64,000 nucleotides of DNA from Arenicola marina (taxonomy: Eukaryota > Annelida > Polychaeta > Arenicolidae), in NCBI GenBank assembly GCA_964019135.1, contig OZ025250.1, forward strand, positions 46,717,174 through 46,781,173, written 5' to 3'. The position numbers and the translations under genes are program-made. Numbering within the stretch: the stretch's first letter is position 1; every line of letters begins with the position of its first letter. Positions 1 through 10,884 of the stretch are shown here, piece by piece. Below the pieces are notes generated by a model. The model ran no database searches and was not told the DNA's origin. It saw nothing but the letters and a program-made list of their open reading frames with translations.

Positions 1-680
1 AAATAATGTAAGTTTTTGTAGTGTAAAATCACAAAGCTTCAGTTCATATGTTTTGTATCTCATTTATACATGAATTGTTCATAATATGTACCCTGGTAGT
101 TTACTCTTTTCAATGAAGTTATGAATCAATGTTATTTTATCTCATAGTAGATGAAATCTGCAGGATGTAGTTTGCTCTTTTAATTTCAGAGGAGTTTTAT
201 TGATCTCTTTAAGTTAGTATTAAGCCAATGACAATAAAATATGTATTCCCAATGGATTGATGCATTTGATCAGTGACAAGTGAATTTGTGAATAAGATTT
301 ATTTATGTGCATGTAATAACTGCATTACAATTGTTCAATTATTTTAATGGACCTCTTACAGACTAGGAGAAGTGTGCAGCCATGTGGCAGCCTTGCTCTT
401 TAAGATCGAGGCTGCAGTGCGGTTGAAAATCACGGAGAAGGCATGCACCAGCACACTTTGTGCTTGGAATGGGCAGTACAGAAAAAAGGTGATGTAAATA
501 ACAGAACAGTTATGTAACATCTTCACACGCTGATGGGGTTGCATACTGGACTAGCAGATTTCTATAATACATATATATATTTATTTATTTATTGTATACT
601 CAATAGCTTGATGAGATGTATCATTCATGTAAGACGCTGTGTCTATTTAGCCCTCATTTATAACCTCATAGGTTGAACCT
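1..680. other. AT-rich flank / probable 5' part of the transposon
   Basis: No convincing gene. The stretch is AT-rich with short simple runs (TATATAT and ATTT repeats near 565-595). It precedes the first ATG of the YqaJ gene, so it should hold that gene's promoter and the left end of the transposon. I looked for inverted similarity to the sequence beyond the transposase start (5430-6220) and found no terminal inverted repeat by eye, so the left boundary is undetermined. Confidence 0.4.
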
Positions 681-2466
681 ATGGAAGCATCTGGAATCCC
701 CTTCTCCCGGCCGATGAATCCGGCAGGAAAAATGAAGCGCCGGAAGGCAACCGCGTGTGAGGCTCTGCCGGAATTGTCAAAGGAAAAGGCAGCAGCTGCA
801 CTGGATCAGCTCAGAAACATCCTTCCCGATGCTTGCGTCCTTACAAGGCAGGATTCGGACACAGACACTGCATCGGAGGATGGATCATCTGCTGACTTTC
901 CACCGGTGGGAATACATATCACCCTTGAATATTAACAGACCGGCAATGCCATTTGAAGCTGTTCATATAGCAAATTTCGCCGGAGGAACAAAATCAATTT
1001 GTTCATGCAATGTCACCGGCGTATTTAGGTCATTATGCCATAAGCATATTGTGTATGTACATTAAGTAAAAGGGCATATTGATAAAGCAATGTTACAAAC
1101 TTTTAGAAACCCGGGGAAAATTTCGCGTGGGAAAGTGTGGTTGTCTTGTTCACCACGTCATTAAAAATCAGACCTTACTGGCATTTCTGCATTTTAATAC
1201 AAATGTAAATAGGCAAATACATGTACATACTAGTTTAAAAAGTTAAGCAAATTTTGAAGAAAAGAAATTGTTATAAATGAACAATGTATATCTGTTATAA
1301 AGTGTTTCATGATACCTTCTATGCAAATTAACAAATGCAATAATGCATACAAAGACGATTTTCCTTGCATATCAGTTTTTTCAGTGCATATCTTTATTCC
1401 ATGTGTTTTTTACAGAATGATATCGAGACACATGTATATATAGCAGTACATAGCTTTTAGAAACATGTACAATACTTAAAACACAACCGTTTTTTTCCAG
1501 ATACTGACCACTCTCTATCAGAGTGAGCTTGCTAATGCTTCTGACGTCAATATCGAGAAGACGGCTGGCGATATACAGTCATCGTTGCAAGTCACTCCCG
1601 ACCAGGTTGCGAGTTTAGAAGAGTCCACCAGAGGGCAAGCGTTAGCTCCTCTGTGGTGTGCACATCGCGCTGGCCGTATAACAGCTTCTCTTGCCCATAG
1701 AGTAAAGACACTTAAAGATGACACTGATCCTTCAAAGGTACTGAGCGGCATAATGCAGTACGATAACCCAGATTTAACAGATATACCTGCATGTCGATGG
1801 GGAAATTCTCACGAGGGAGAAGCTAGGGCGTCTTATGAGCTTTACTGCAAATCAATGCATGCGTCATTCTCATGCAGACTATCAGGTTTATTTGTCTCAC
1901 TAGAGCACCCATTCTTGGGGGCATCACCGGATGGGGTCACGCTGTGCTCCTGCCATGGTAGGGGTTTGCTTGAAATAAAGTGCCCCTACAAGTACCGCTA
2001 TTTGGCACCAGACGACCAACAGCTCAGAGCAGATGGAGGTTTTCTTACTTTGTCAGGTGAATTAAATAGAAAACATGGTTATTATACACAAATACAGCAT
2101 CAGCTCTTAGTATGCAGCTTATCTTGGTGCGACTTCGTAGTTTGGACAACTAAAGGATTTACAGTACAGCGAATCATGAGAGATCAAACATTCTGCTCTG
2201 AGTTGTTGGCCAAGCTGACGCAATTTATCATCCGTAAACTAATTCCAGAATTACTTACGAGAAGGTTATCCCTCACAGCAGATGCAAGAGAAACGGAACC
2301 CGATGACGACTCTCAGAAAACGTACTGTTCTTGCAAACGTCCAAGTTTTGGACGCATGATTAAATGTGAGAATGAGTCTTGCGATGTGCAGTGGTTCCAC
2401 TTCTCATGCATACAACTTAAACGTGCTCCACGAGGAAGCTGGTTTTGTCCAGTTTGCAAAGACTAG
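681..2466 (+). CDS. YqaJ-like PD-(D/E)XK nuclease with C-terminal PHD finger (ISL2EU second protein)
   Basis: Proposed exons are 681-905 and 1501-2466, giving about 396 aa. Exon 2 is secure: it follows a T-rich tract ending in CAG at 1500 and stays open to TAG. Exon 1 is less sure, but its donor (GTGGGA at 906) is phase 0 and joins exon 2 in frame. Residue numbers refer to the joined protein. The YqaJ/lambda-exonuclease fold shows as WGNSHEGEA (175-183), LGASPDG (214-220, metal-binding Asp), LLEIKCP (Glu and Lys of the E-x-K pair at 233/235) and a following QIQHQ motif. Residues 350-394 form a PHD finger with the order CxC, CxxxxC, WFHxxC, WFCPVC (C4HC3). The family degrades or processes DNA ends; the PHD finger should bind histone tails. 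Its likely role is to help transposition or target choice. The start could instead be the Met at 732. Confidence 0.8.
906..1500 (+). other. probable intron of the YqaJ gene
   Basis: AT-rich 595-bp interval beginning GTGGGA and ending in a long T tract plus CAG. An open frame at 757-1065 overlaps exon 1 in another frame and shows no recognisable domain. Confidence 0.5.
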
Positions 2467-3018
2467 AAGGTTAAATTCGAGCTTTATTTGGCGTTGTGCA
2501 AACATCGTTAAGGTCTGCATTGTATCCCATCACACAGCATGTGTAATCAAGCAACGGTATGTTAAGACCATATATGGCGCCCAGTTTATATAAGCCTACG
2601 ATGTACATGTATTGTCATTTGAGTTATCAACCATTTCTCGTGATAATATGCAATGCATTTTATAAATTGTTGACGATTATTATATAACGAGAAGACAAAA
2701 CAGGGTATATAGCTTTACTAGCGTTTCCATATTATATTAAGAACTCCATAAAACATGTTATCCTATGCGCAGTTCACATATGCTTATGTAATTTTATAAG
2801 TGCGTAGATTAAAATCTGCGCTATATCATCTATATTTAATTCAATCCTACGGTTTCAAAACTACCTGGGTCACGAAGCAGTTCTTAAAAGGACCAACCCC
2901 ATCGACATGCAGGTTCACTTTATCATGTTTATAGAATGCCGATTTATAGAATGTCGATCTCTTATAACGACAAACTATTTTACTCATATGGTAGACTATG
3001 CTACAACAAGATAGTATG
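2467..3018. other. intergenic 3' regions of the two convergent transposon genes
   Basis: AT-rich 552 bp between the two stop codons. No canonical AATAAA was found for either gene. An ATTAAA-type hexamer lies near 2810 on the plus strand and near 2840 on the minus strand, and either could serve. No other gene was seen. Confidence 0.5.
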
Positions 3019-5426
3019 CTACTTTCTTACCAACTTGGGTTGCAGATTTGTAATTGCACAGCATATTTTCACAATATTGTCTGCATAATGTACTAGTGAA
3101 AGCGGTAAGGTATTCTTTAAAATCTTATACTTCTTCAACCGCCCAATAGCTCGTTCAACGTGAATTCTTACAGAAGACAATTCTCTGGCCTTTGTTACTG
3201 TTTGACCTGGAAGTTGCTGCCGCCCCAGGGTAAATGCAGGTATCGCAAGTGTAGCTCCGAGCATTGCCAGTTCTTCCCCTATTGTGAATCCACGATCTGC
3301 CATAACTTGGTCACCAAACTCAATACGATCATAAAATCCAGATTTTTCGGTTATGACCTTGTCGGAAACCCTCCCTCCCCAACATTTTGAAACAAAGGAA
3401 ATAGCTCCATAAGGTGTTATTCCTATCAAGACCTTGAGGGTATGGTGGTGCTTATAATTTGACCAGGTTAAACTCCGTGCTTTCAGATTTTGAGGCCTTT
3501 CAAGAAAAATTTCGCTACAATCAATGATTACCCTGCAAGAACCAAATTTCCGTTTGAAAGCTTGTGGCAGATTCTTTCTTATAGTATCCACAGAAGGCCA
3601 CTGAACTAGAAATGACAATTTAGCGGCCATCACAGGAATTGTATTGCTCAGAACTCTTGTAACGTTTGACATGGATATTCCGAATCGTTGTGACAAGTCG
3701 CGATGACACAGATCAAGTCTAAGTTTCATAAGTGTCAACAGAATCTGGTCTGCTTTTGATATCGTATTGAAATGTTTTAGTGTACTTGTACAAAGAGTTA
3801 CTACCCACATGAAGGCGGCCAGGGACGGAATACCGGTAAAAAACCTTACATCGCTTTCCCTGAGATTGGATGCAGATATCTTGCAGGTCTTCAGGGTGTC
3901 TTTAAGTTGCCGGTTTTCTTGCTGGAGTTGTTGCAGTTCACTCAGAAGTTGTGCTTGTTGTCGCCTTAGCTGAGCGTTTTCAGCCAAGACAGGATCATCT
4001 GTGTTGGTACCTGAAAATATTTGTCACATATTTTCCCATATTATTATAAGTAAGGTTGTTGGGATATCGCATGGAAAGGGGAGTCGCATTACAAATGACC
4101 GCCTAACTTGTTTGTCATGTGATGCACCTAATGTATATATAGCATAGATCATATGAAATGAAAATAAATATCAATTGACTACATATGATGCATATATGTT
4201 TAAGTTGTCATTTTCTGTATATGACCGAAATGTACAGTTTCTCCAGTAGATGTAATACATTTTCTTTCTTTTTTACAATGAAAAGTTGATAGACTTTTTA
4301 CCATTCTTGTCCTAGTAATCTACTGCACAGATATATATTATCAGTACCTCTAACATATATTGTAGGCCAAATAGAGCAGGGACTATGGAGGAATGGAAAT
4401 CAACTAAAGCTTTGGTTTAAAACAACATTAATTTCCGGATAGGCTTATTCACCTTTTTCACAAAACTGGGGCTGCCAGTTGGATGTTTCTGGATCTGGGT
4501 CATCTGGACTTTCTTCAATTCTTTCCTTCTTGCAGACATCCTCCAGCTCACGCAACAATTTCCTCTTTACTGTTCTTGTGTGTCTTTCAATGCTTTTGCC
4601 AGCATTTGGGGTTGACTTGTATGTAAAAATGGTTGGGACATAATCTGGGTGGAGTGGGTCTTTGGATGGTCTTCCTGGAAAATGGTGCAGATCATTTCAT
4701 TTTAGATCTTTTGTTTTCTATCAATAACAAAGTATTCTCACTATTCACTTAATTCAAATTCAATTATAATTGTACTATATACACTATAACACATACAGGT
4801 CACCCTACATATATCTACATAATTTTTATTAAGTCAACATACAATTCATTTTTTACTTATAAATTTAACACCACTGCCGAGAAATTATTGATACGCTGTG
4901 TAACCTTCATTATGAAATTAACCTATACATTCTATGTGATTAGATCAATTAAATATAAAATATAAGATTAGGTAGTTTACATCAGCACAATCACTGAATC
5001 AGGGCTACACTGAAGTGTCACGTACCCCATGCATTCACAGTCCGTCAGATGCAGTGTGTGTGTAGGGGGGGGGGGGGCGTTCCCACAATAGCCCCATATG
5101 AAATATTTATTTTTGACGGTAAGCCTGTCAGTGTATATCATATGCTTGTGTTAGGGACTTAATATTCACGACGAAATTGAAATCATAGGAAACTTTTAGC
5201 TTATACACGTACAAACTTCAAGCTCACCTGACACAAAGTGCAGTCCGCAAACACGCTCTGTTCCTCTGGGCTCCCAAGCTTCCGCCGGGTTTTCAAAGTT
5301 GGATCGCTTGAGAGCTTTGATCCAGGCCAATCTGTGCCTCTTTTCTTCTGGTATGCGGAAAAAACCGATGTCACAGTCTTTCTCGTGCCTCTTTGTGCAT
5401 CCGACAGCTGCACAACTGGTTGGCAT
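3019..5426 (-). CDS. THAP-domain DDE transposase (HTH_Tnp_4 + DDE_Tnp_4), three exons
   Basis: Exons 5426-5228, 4674-4453 and 4010-3019 join into an uninterrupted 470-aa protein. Donors are GTGAGC and GTGAAT, acceptors end TTCCAG and TTTCAG, and both introns fall after codon position 1, each splitting a Gly codon. Residues 1-84 are a THAP zinc finger: Cys5, Cys10, Trp35, Cys60-x2-His63 and the closing YVPTIF box, which is completed only across the first splice. Residues 150-180 are Gln/Leu-rich and look like a coiled coil. A helix-turn-helix follows (about 225-270), then the catalytic RNase-H fold with Asp304 (IIDCSEIF), Asp379 (VMADRGF) and Glu426 (HVERAIGRLKKYKIL). THAP fingers in transposases bind the terminal repeats; the DDE triad cuts and joins DNA. 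The chosen start is the ATG right before the first THAP cysteine; a longer open frame upstream lacks family features. No disruption was seen. Confidence 0.88.
4454..4673 (-). CDS. transposase exon 2 (end of THAP domain and acidic linker)
   Basis: This short exon was missed by simple ORF finding. It begins with the last two bases of a Gly codon, continues RPSKDPLHPDYVPTIF (the conserved THAP C-terminal box), then a Lys/Arg-rich helix (RTVKRKLLRELEDVCKKER) and an acidic, Pro-rich linker, and ends one base into a codon before GTGAAT. Full extent is 4674-4453. Without it the THAP domain is incomplete, so its presence is the best evidence that the three exons form one gene. Confidence 0.85.
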
Positions 5427-5429
5427 GTT

Positions 5430-6228
5430 TATTTTAAAAGAATTGTTGTCAAAAACCAAATAACGCGAAAGTGTTCCGGTGCGAAGTACAGTGTCAACAA
5501 ACCAGCAGACGATCGACGTCCGCGGCAATGTTTTGCCTACCACGCAAACCACGTGCGCATTGTTAATGCATTGTGACGTCATCTGGTAAGGGTCTATCCC
5601 ACACGCTGTCTGTCCCGGTGTCCGCCCAGGCCACTGCTGCACGCTGTGAGAGGTGTCTCGATCTCTGGCGATCTGCTGGTGATTTCCTGGCTATGTAGCA
5701 GCCACTGAGGTTTCCTAGCTTTCTGCTTTCTCTGGTTGTGCTGGTGATTATGGCCAGACGAGGTTTGTCAGGAATCCCCGTTCACACCCCGGACCGCTAT
5801 ATATACTCTCCCGCCACCTGCGGCAACCACTGGAACTGAGAAATCTGCCGAGTCATTACCGATCATTGCAGTTTCCTTGTGAACGGCTGCTTCCAGGCGG
5901 TGGTGTGCCCCTGCCCCCGCCCCCCCTGCTACCATGGGGAACAGTCGAGAACCCGAAAAATGCCGACGTCGCGTCCTGAACGACGCTGGCATTTTCGCCA
6001 AGTCACAGTGACAAGGCGACACTCGTGACAGCAATCGTCGACGCATGACACAGGCGGGGGGAGACTCGGCGCTTAGCATGGGTTGAGCGTTGTGTGGTAA
6101 ATAAACAAATTGTATACTGACTACAATGCAAACGGGGTGGGAACTTGGCGCGAGAGGGTAGGAGGGCTGGGGCTAGCCCTTTTGCATGCCCCTCCCTGGC
6201 TTATCCGCTTTGGGGAGCGGGCCGGAGG
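5430..6228. other. upstream region of the transposase gene, GC-rich, no gene called
   Basis: This region should hold the transposase promoter, and the right end of the transposon may lie in it. GC content rises sharply after about 5600. A TGACGTCA element sits at 5574-5581. The open frames here (5768-6079 minus, 6145-6354 plus) are short, low in complexity and without recognisable domains. Confidence 0.4.
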
Positions 6229-6813
6229 GCCATGAAGCCAGTGTCGGTTGCGATTGTTGATTTAAAAATCAGCGCCCTTCGGCCGTCGATAGCAGAAAGT
6301 ACAGAAATAAACGGTCCTTATCAATTTGTCAAATTGTTCTTCATACCTTTATAGTTCCAAGGGCAATGAGATTGAACACAAACAAAATCCACCACTTTTT
6401 GTACTGGTGAAAGTTTTCAATAACACTTTTCAACAACTCTCCCCGCCGCCATGTCGCTGTTACGTCACAGTTCTCGTCAATCTCCCGGCAGAGGGCGTTA
6501 CGCTTACGCCATAGTCCTAGGAAAAATTGTGATGCGAGGAACGAGCTCCGTCTGCCGGGAGATCGACGAGAACTGTGACGTAACAGCGACATGGCGACGG
6601 GGAGAGTTGTTGAAAATTGTTGTTGAAAACTTTCACCAGTACAAAAAGTGGTGGATTTTGTTTGTTTTCAATCTCATTGCCCTTGGAACTATAAAGGTAT
6701 GAAGAACAACTTGACAAATTGATAAGGACCGTTTATTTCTGTACTTTCTGCAATCGACGGCCGAAGGGCGCTGATTTTTAAATCAACGCTCACAACCGAA
6801 ACTGGCTTCATGG
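6229..6813. mobile_element. foldback (long inverted repeat) element, nonautonomous
   Basis: Two arms of about 265 bp, 6229-6495 and 6551-6813, are near-perfect inverted copies around a spacer of about 55 bp. The outer ends read GCCATGAAGCCAGT and its reverse complement. The mirrored short open frames at 6326-6514 (+) and 6517-6717 (-), with almost the same peptide, show the symmetry. This is the form of a foldback MITE or long-TIR nonautonomous DNA transposon. Arm similarity is high, with only scattered substitutions, so it is young or is kept alike by gene conversion. No coding capacity and no clear target duplication. Confidence 0.8.
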
Positions 6814-6888
6814 CTCTCTCTCGTCTCCTTTAGGTGCGAGGTCAAGAGAGCCATGTGTCAAGGCTAGACTGGGGCTAGGTAAAGCTTA

Positions 6889-9800
6889 GGGGTGATGGGG
6901 GGTGAAGGGTTAGACGGAGGGGCGATGGGGGCTGGAGGGTTAGACGGAGGGGCGATGGGGGCTGGAGGGTCAGATGAAGGGGCGATGGGGGGTGGAGGGT
7001 CCGATGAAGGGGTGATGGGGGCTGGAGGGTCAGATGAAGGGGCGATTAGGGATGGAGGGTCAGATGAAGGGGTGATGGAGGCTGGAGGGTCAGATAAAGG
7101 GGCGATTAGGGATGGAGGGTCAGATGAAGGGGTGATGGAGGCTGGAGGGTCAGATAAAGGGGCGATTAGGGATTGAGGGTCAGATGAAGGGGTGATGGAG
7201 GCTGGAGGGTCAGATGAAGGGGTGATGGGGGCTGGAGGGTCAGATGAAGGGGTGATGGGGGCTGGAGGGTCAGATGAAGGGGTGATGGGGGCTGGAGGGT
7301 CAGATGAAGGGGCGATTAGGGATGGAGGGTCAGATGAAGGGGTGATGGAGGCTGGAGGGTCAGATAAAGGGGCGATTAGGGATGGAGGGTCAGATGAAGG
7401 GGTGATGGAGGCTGGAGGGTCAGATGAAGGGGTGATGGGGGCTGGAGGGTCAGATGAAGGGGCGATTAGGGATTGAGGGTCAGATGAAGGGGTGATGGAG
7501 GCTGGAGGGTCAGATGAAGGGGTGATGGGGGCTGGAGGGTCAGATGAAGGGGCGATTAGGGACGGAGGGTCAGATGAAGGGGTAATGGGGGCTGGGGGGG
7601 TCAGATGAAAAGGCGATGGGGGCTGGAGGGCCAGATGAAGGGGCGAGGGGGGTTGGAGGGCCCGATGAAGGGGTGATGGGGGCTAGAGGGCCACATGAAG
7701 GGGCGATTAGGGATGGAGGGTCAGATGAAGGGGTGATGGAGGCTGGAGGGTCAGATGAAGGGGTGATGGGGGCTGGAGGGTCAGATGAAGGGGCGATTAG
7801 GGACGGAGGGTCAGATGAAGGGGTAATGGGGGCTGGGGGGGTCAGATGAAGGGGTGATGGGGGCTGGAGGGTCAGATGAAGGGGTGATGGGGGCTGGAGG
7901 GTCAGATGAAGGGGTGATGGAGGCTGGAGGGCCAGATGAAGGGGTGATGGGGGCTGGAGGGTCAGATAAAGGGGTTATGGGGGCTGGAGAGTCAGATGAA
8001 GGGGTGATGGGGGCTGGAGGGTCAGATGAAGGGGTGATGGAGGCTGGAGGGCCAGATGAAGGGGCGATTAGAGATGGAGGGTCAGATGAAGGGGTGATGG
8101 AGGCTGGAGGGTCAGATGAAGGGGTGATGGGGGCTGGAGGGTCAGATGAAGGGGTGATGGAGGCTGGGGGCCAGATGAAGGGGTGATGGGGGCTGGCGGG
8201 TCAGATGAAGGGGTGATGGGGGCTGGAGGGTCAGATGAAGGGGTGATGGGGGTAGGAGGGTCAGATGAAGGGGCGATTAGGGATGGAGGGCCAGATGAAA
8301 GGGTGATGGAGGCTGGAGGGTCAGATGAAGGGGTGATGAGGGCTGGAGGGTCAGATGAAGGGGTGATGGGGCTGGAGGGCCAGATGAAGGGGTGATGGAG
8401 GCTGGAGGGCCAGATGAAGGGGCGATTAGGGATGGAGGGTCAGATGAAGGGGGGATGGAGGCTGGAGGGTCAGATGAAGGGGCGATGGGGGCTGGAGGGC
8501 CAGATGAAGGGGCGATGGGGGCTGGAGGGCCAGTTGAAGGGGTGATGGGGGCTGGAGGGCCAGATGAAAGGGGCGATGTGGGCTGGAGGGCCAGATGAAG
8601 GGGTGATGGAGGCTGGAGGGTCAGATGAAAGGGTGATGGGGGCTGGAGGGCCAGATGAAGGGGTGATGGGGGCTCGAGGGCCAGATGAAAGGGCGATGGG
8701 GGCTGGAGGGCCAGATGAAGGGGCGATGTGGGCTGGAGGGCCAGTTGAAGGGGTGATGGAGGCTGGAGGGTCAGATGAAGGGGTGATGGGGGCTCGAGGG
8801 CCAGATGAAGGGGCGATGGGGGCTGGAGGGTCAGATGAAGGGGTAATGGGGGCTGGAGGGTCAGATGAAGGGGTGATGGGGGCTGGAGGGTCAGATGAAG
8901 GGGTGATGGGGGCTGGAGGGTCAGATGAAGGGGTGATGGAGGCTGGGGGCCAGATGAAGGGGTGATGGGGGCTGGCGGGTCAGATGAAGGGGTGATGGGG
9001 GCTGGAGGGTCAGATGAAGGGGTGATGGGGGCTGGAGGGTCAGATGAAGGGGCGATTAGGGATGGAGGGTCAGATGAAGGGGTGATGAGGGCTGGAGGGT
9101 CAGATGAAGGGGTGATGGGGGCTGGAGGGTCAGATGAAGAGGCGATTAGGGATGGAGGGTCAGATGAAGGGGTGATGAGGGCTGGAGGGTCAGATGAAGG
9201 GGTGATGGGGCTGGAGGGCCAGATGAAGGGGTGATGGAGGCTGGAGGGCCAGATGAAGGGGCGATTAGGGATGGAGGGTCAGATGAAGGGGGGATGGAGG
9301 CTGGAGGGTCAGATGAAGGGGCGATGGGGGCTGGAGGGCCAGATGAAGGGGCGATGGGGGCTCGAGGGCCAGATGAAGGGGCGATGGGGGCTGGAGGGCC
9401 AGATGAAGGGGCGATGTGGGCTGGAGGGCCAGTTGAAGGGGTGATGGAGGCTGGAGGGTCAGATGAAGGGGTGATGGGGGCTGGAGGGTCAGATGAAGGG
9501 GTGATGGAGGCTGGAGGGCCAGATGAAGGGGTGATGGGGGCTGGAGGGTCAGATAAAGGGGTTATGGGGGCTGGAGGGTCAGATGAAGGGGTGATGGGGG
9601 CTGGAGGGTCAGACGAAGGGGTGATGGAGGCTGGAGGGCCAGATGAAGGGGCGATTAGGGATGGAGGGTCAGATGAAGGGGTGATGGAGGCTGGAGGGTC
9701 AGATGAAGGGGTGATGGGGGCTGGAGGGTCAGATGAAGGGGCGATTAGGGATGGAGGGTCAGATGAAGGGGTAATGGGGGCTGGAGGGTCAGATGAAGGG

Positions 9801-10884
9801 GTGATGGGGGCAGGAGGGTCAGATGAAGGGGTGATGGGGGCTGGAGGGTCAGATGAAGGGGTGATGGAGGCTGGGGGCCAGATGAAGGGGTGATGGGGGC
9901 TGGCGGGTCAGATGAAGGGGTGATGGGGGCTGGAGGGTCAGATGAAGGGGTGATGGAGGCTGGAGGGTCAGATGAAGGGGCGATTAGGGATGGAGGGTCA
10001 GATGAAGGGGTGATGGGGGCTGGAGGGTCAGATGAAGGGGTGATGGGGCTGGAGGGCCAGATGAAGGGGTGATGGAGGCTGGAGGGCCAGATGAAGGGGC
10101 GATTAGGGATGGAGGGTCAGATGAAGATGGGATGGAGGCTGGAGGGTCAGATGAAGGGGCGATGGGGGCTGGAGGGCCAGATGAAGGGGCGATGGGGGCT
10201 GGAGGGCCAGTTGAAGGGGTGATGGGGGCTGGAGGGCCAGATGAAAGGGGCGATGTGGGCTGGAGGGCCAGATGAAGGGGTGATGGAGGCTGGAGGGTCA
10301 GATGAAAGGGTGATGGGGGCTGGAGGGCCAGATGAAGGGGTGATGGGGGCTCGAGGGCCAGATGAAGGGGCGATGGGGGCTGGAGGGCCAGATGAAGGGG
10401 CGATGTGGGCTGGAGGGCCAGTTGAAGGGGTGATGGAGGCTGGAGGGTCAGATGAAGGGGTGATGGGGGCTGGAGGGCCAGATGAAGGGGTGATGGGGGC
10501 TGGAGGGCCAGATGAAGGGGCGATGGGGGCTGGAGGGCCAGATGAAGGGGCGATGTGGGCTGGAGGGCCAGATGAAGGGGCGATGTGGGCTGGAGGGTCA
10601 GATGAAGGGGTGATGGGGGCTGGAGGGCCAGATGAAGGGGCGATTAGGGCTGGAGGGCCAGTTGAAGGGGTGATGGGGGCTGGGGGGTCAGATGAAGGGG
10701 TGATGGGGGCTGGAGGGTCAGATGAAGGGGCGATGTGGGCTGGAGGGTCAGATGAAGGGGTGATGGGGGCTGGAGGGTCAGATGAAGGGGCGATGGGGGC
10801 TGGAGGGTCAGATGAAGGGGCGATAAGGGCTGGAGGGTCAGATGAAGGGGCGATTAGGGCTGGAGGGCCAGTTGAAGGAGTCCG
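6889..10884. repeat. 30-bp minisatellite, about 133 units, with higher-order repeats
   Basis: Unit of 30 bp, of the form GGAGGGTCAGATGAAGG followed by a GGTGATGGGGGCT-like half. Main variants are TCAGAT/CCAGAT, GGTGATGG/GGCGATTAGGGAT and GGGGGCT/GGAGGCT. The unit is ten codons without a stop, so open frames encoding G(S/P)DEGVMGAG decapeptides occur throughout; these are by-products. Runs of G make the plus strand a strong G-quadruplex candidate. A few units have single-base slips that reset the frame (near 7594, 7838, 8170, 8369). Confidence 0.95.

Larger units (their letters stand above)
681..5426. mobile_element. ISL2EU-type DNA transposon, coding core (THAP-DDE transposase plus YqaJ nuclease)
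   Basis: Two convergent spliced genes form the coding core: a plus-strand YqaJ-family nuclease and a minus-strand THAP/HTH/DDE transposase, with 552 bp between their stop codons. In eukaryotes the pairing of an IS5-like DDE transposase with a YqaJ exonuclease is, as I recall it, the mark of the ISL2EU superfamily. All inferred exons are open, with canonical splice sites and matching phases, so the element looks young or still active. The limits given are first start to last start. The true termini and target duplications lie outside and were not found. The alternative is a domesticated or PIF/Harbinger-related gene pair; the YqaJ partner argues for ISL2EU. Confidence 0.8.

Noticed and set aside
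5768-6079. 103-codon minus-strand frame upstream of the transposase
   Set aside because: Arg/Ala/Gly-rich composition from GC-rich DNA; no domain or partner exon.
6326-6717. Mirrored 62-83-codon frames with the same peptide on both strands
   Set aside because: Explained by the inverted arms of the foldback element.
6889-10884. Series of acidic Gly-rich frames starting with ATG
   Set aside because: The ATGs are part of each 30-bp unit; frames break at single-base slips with no selection to keep them open.
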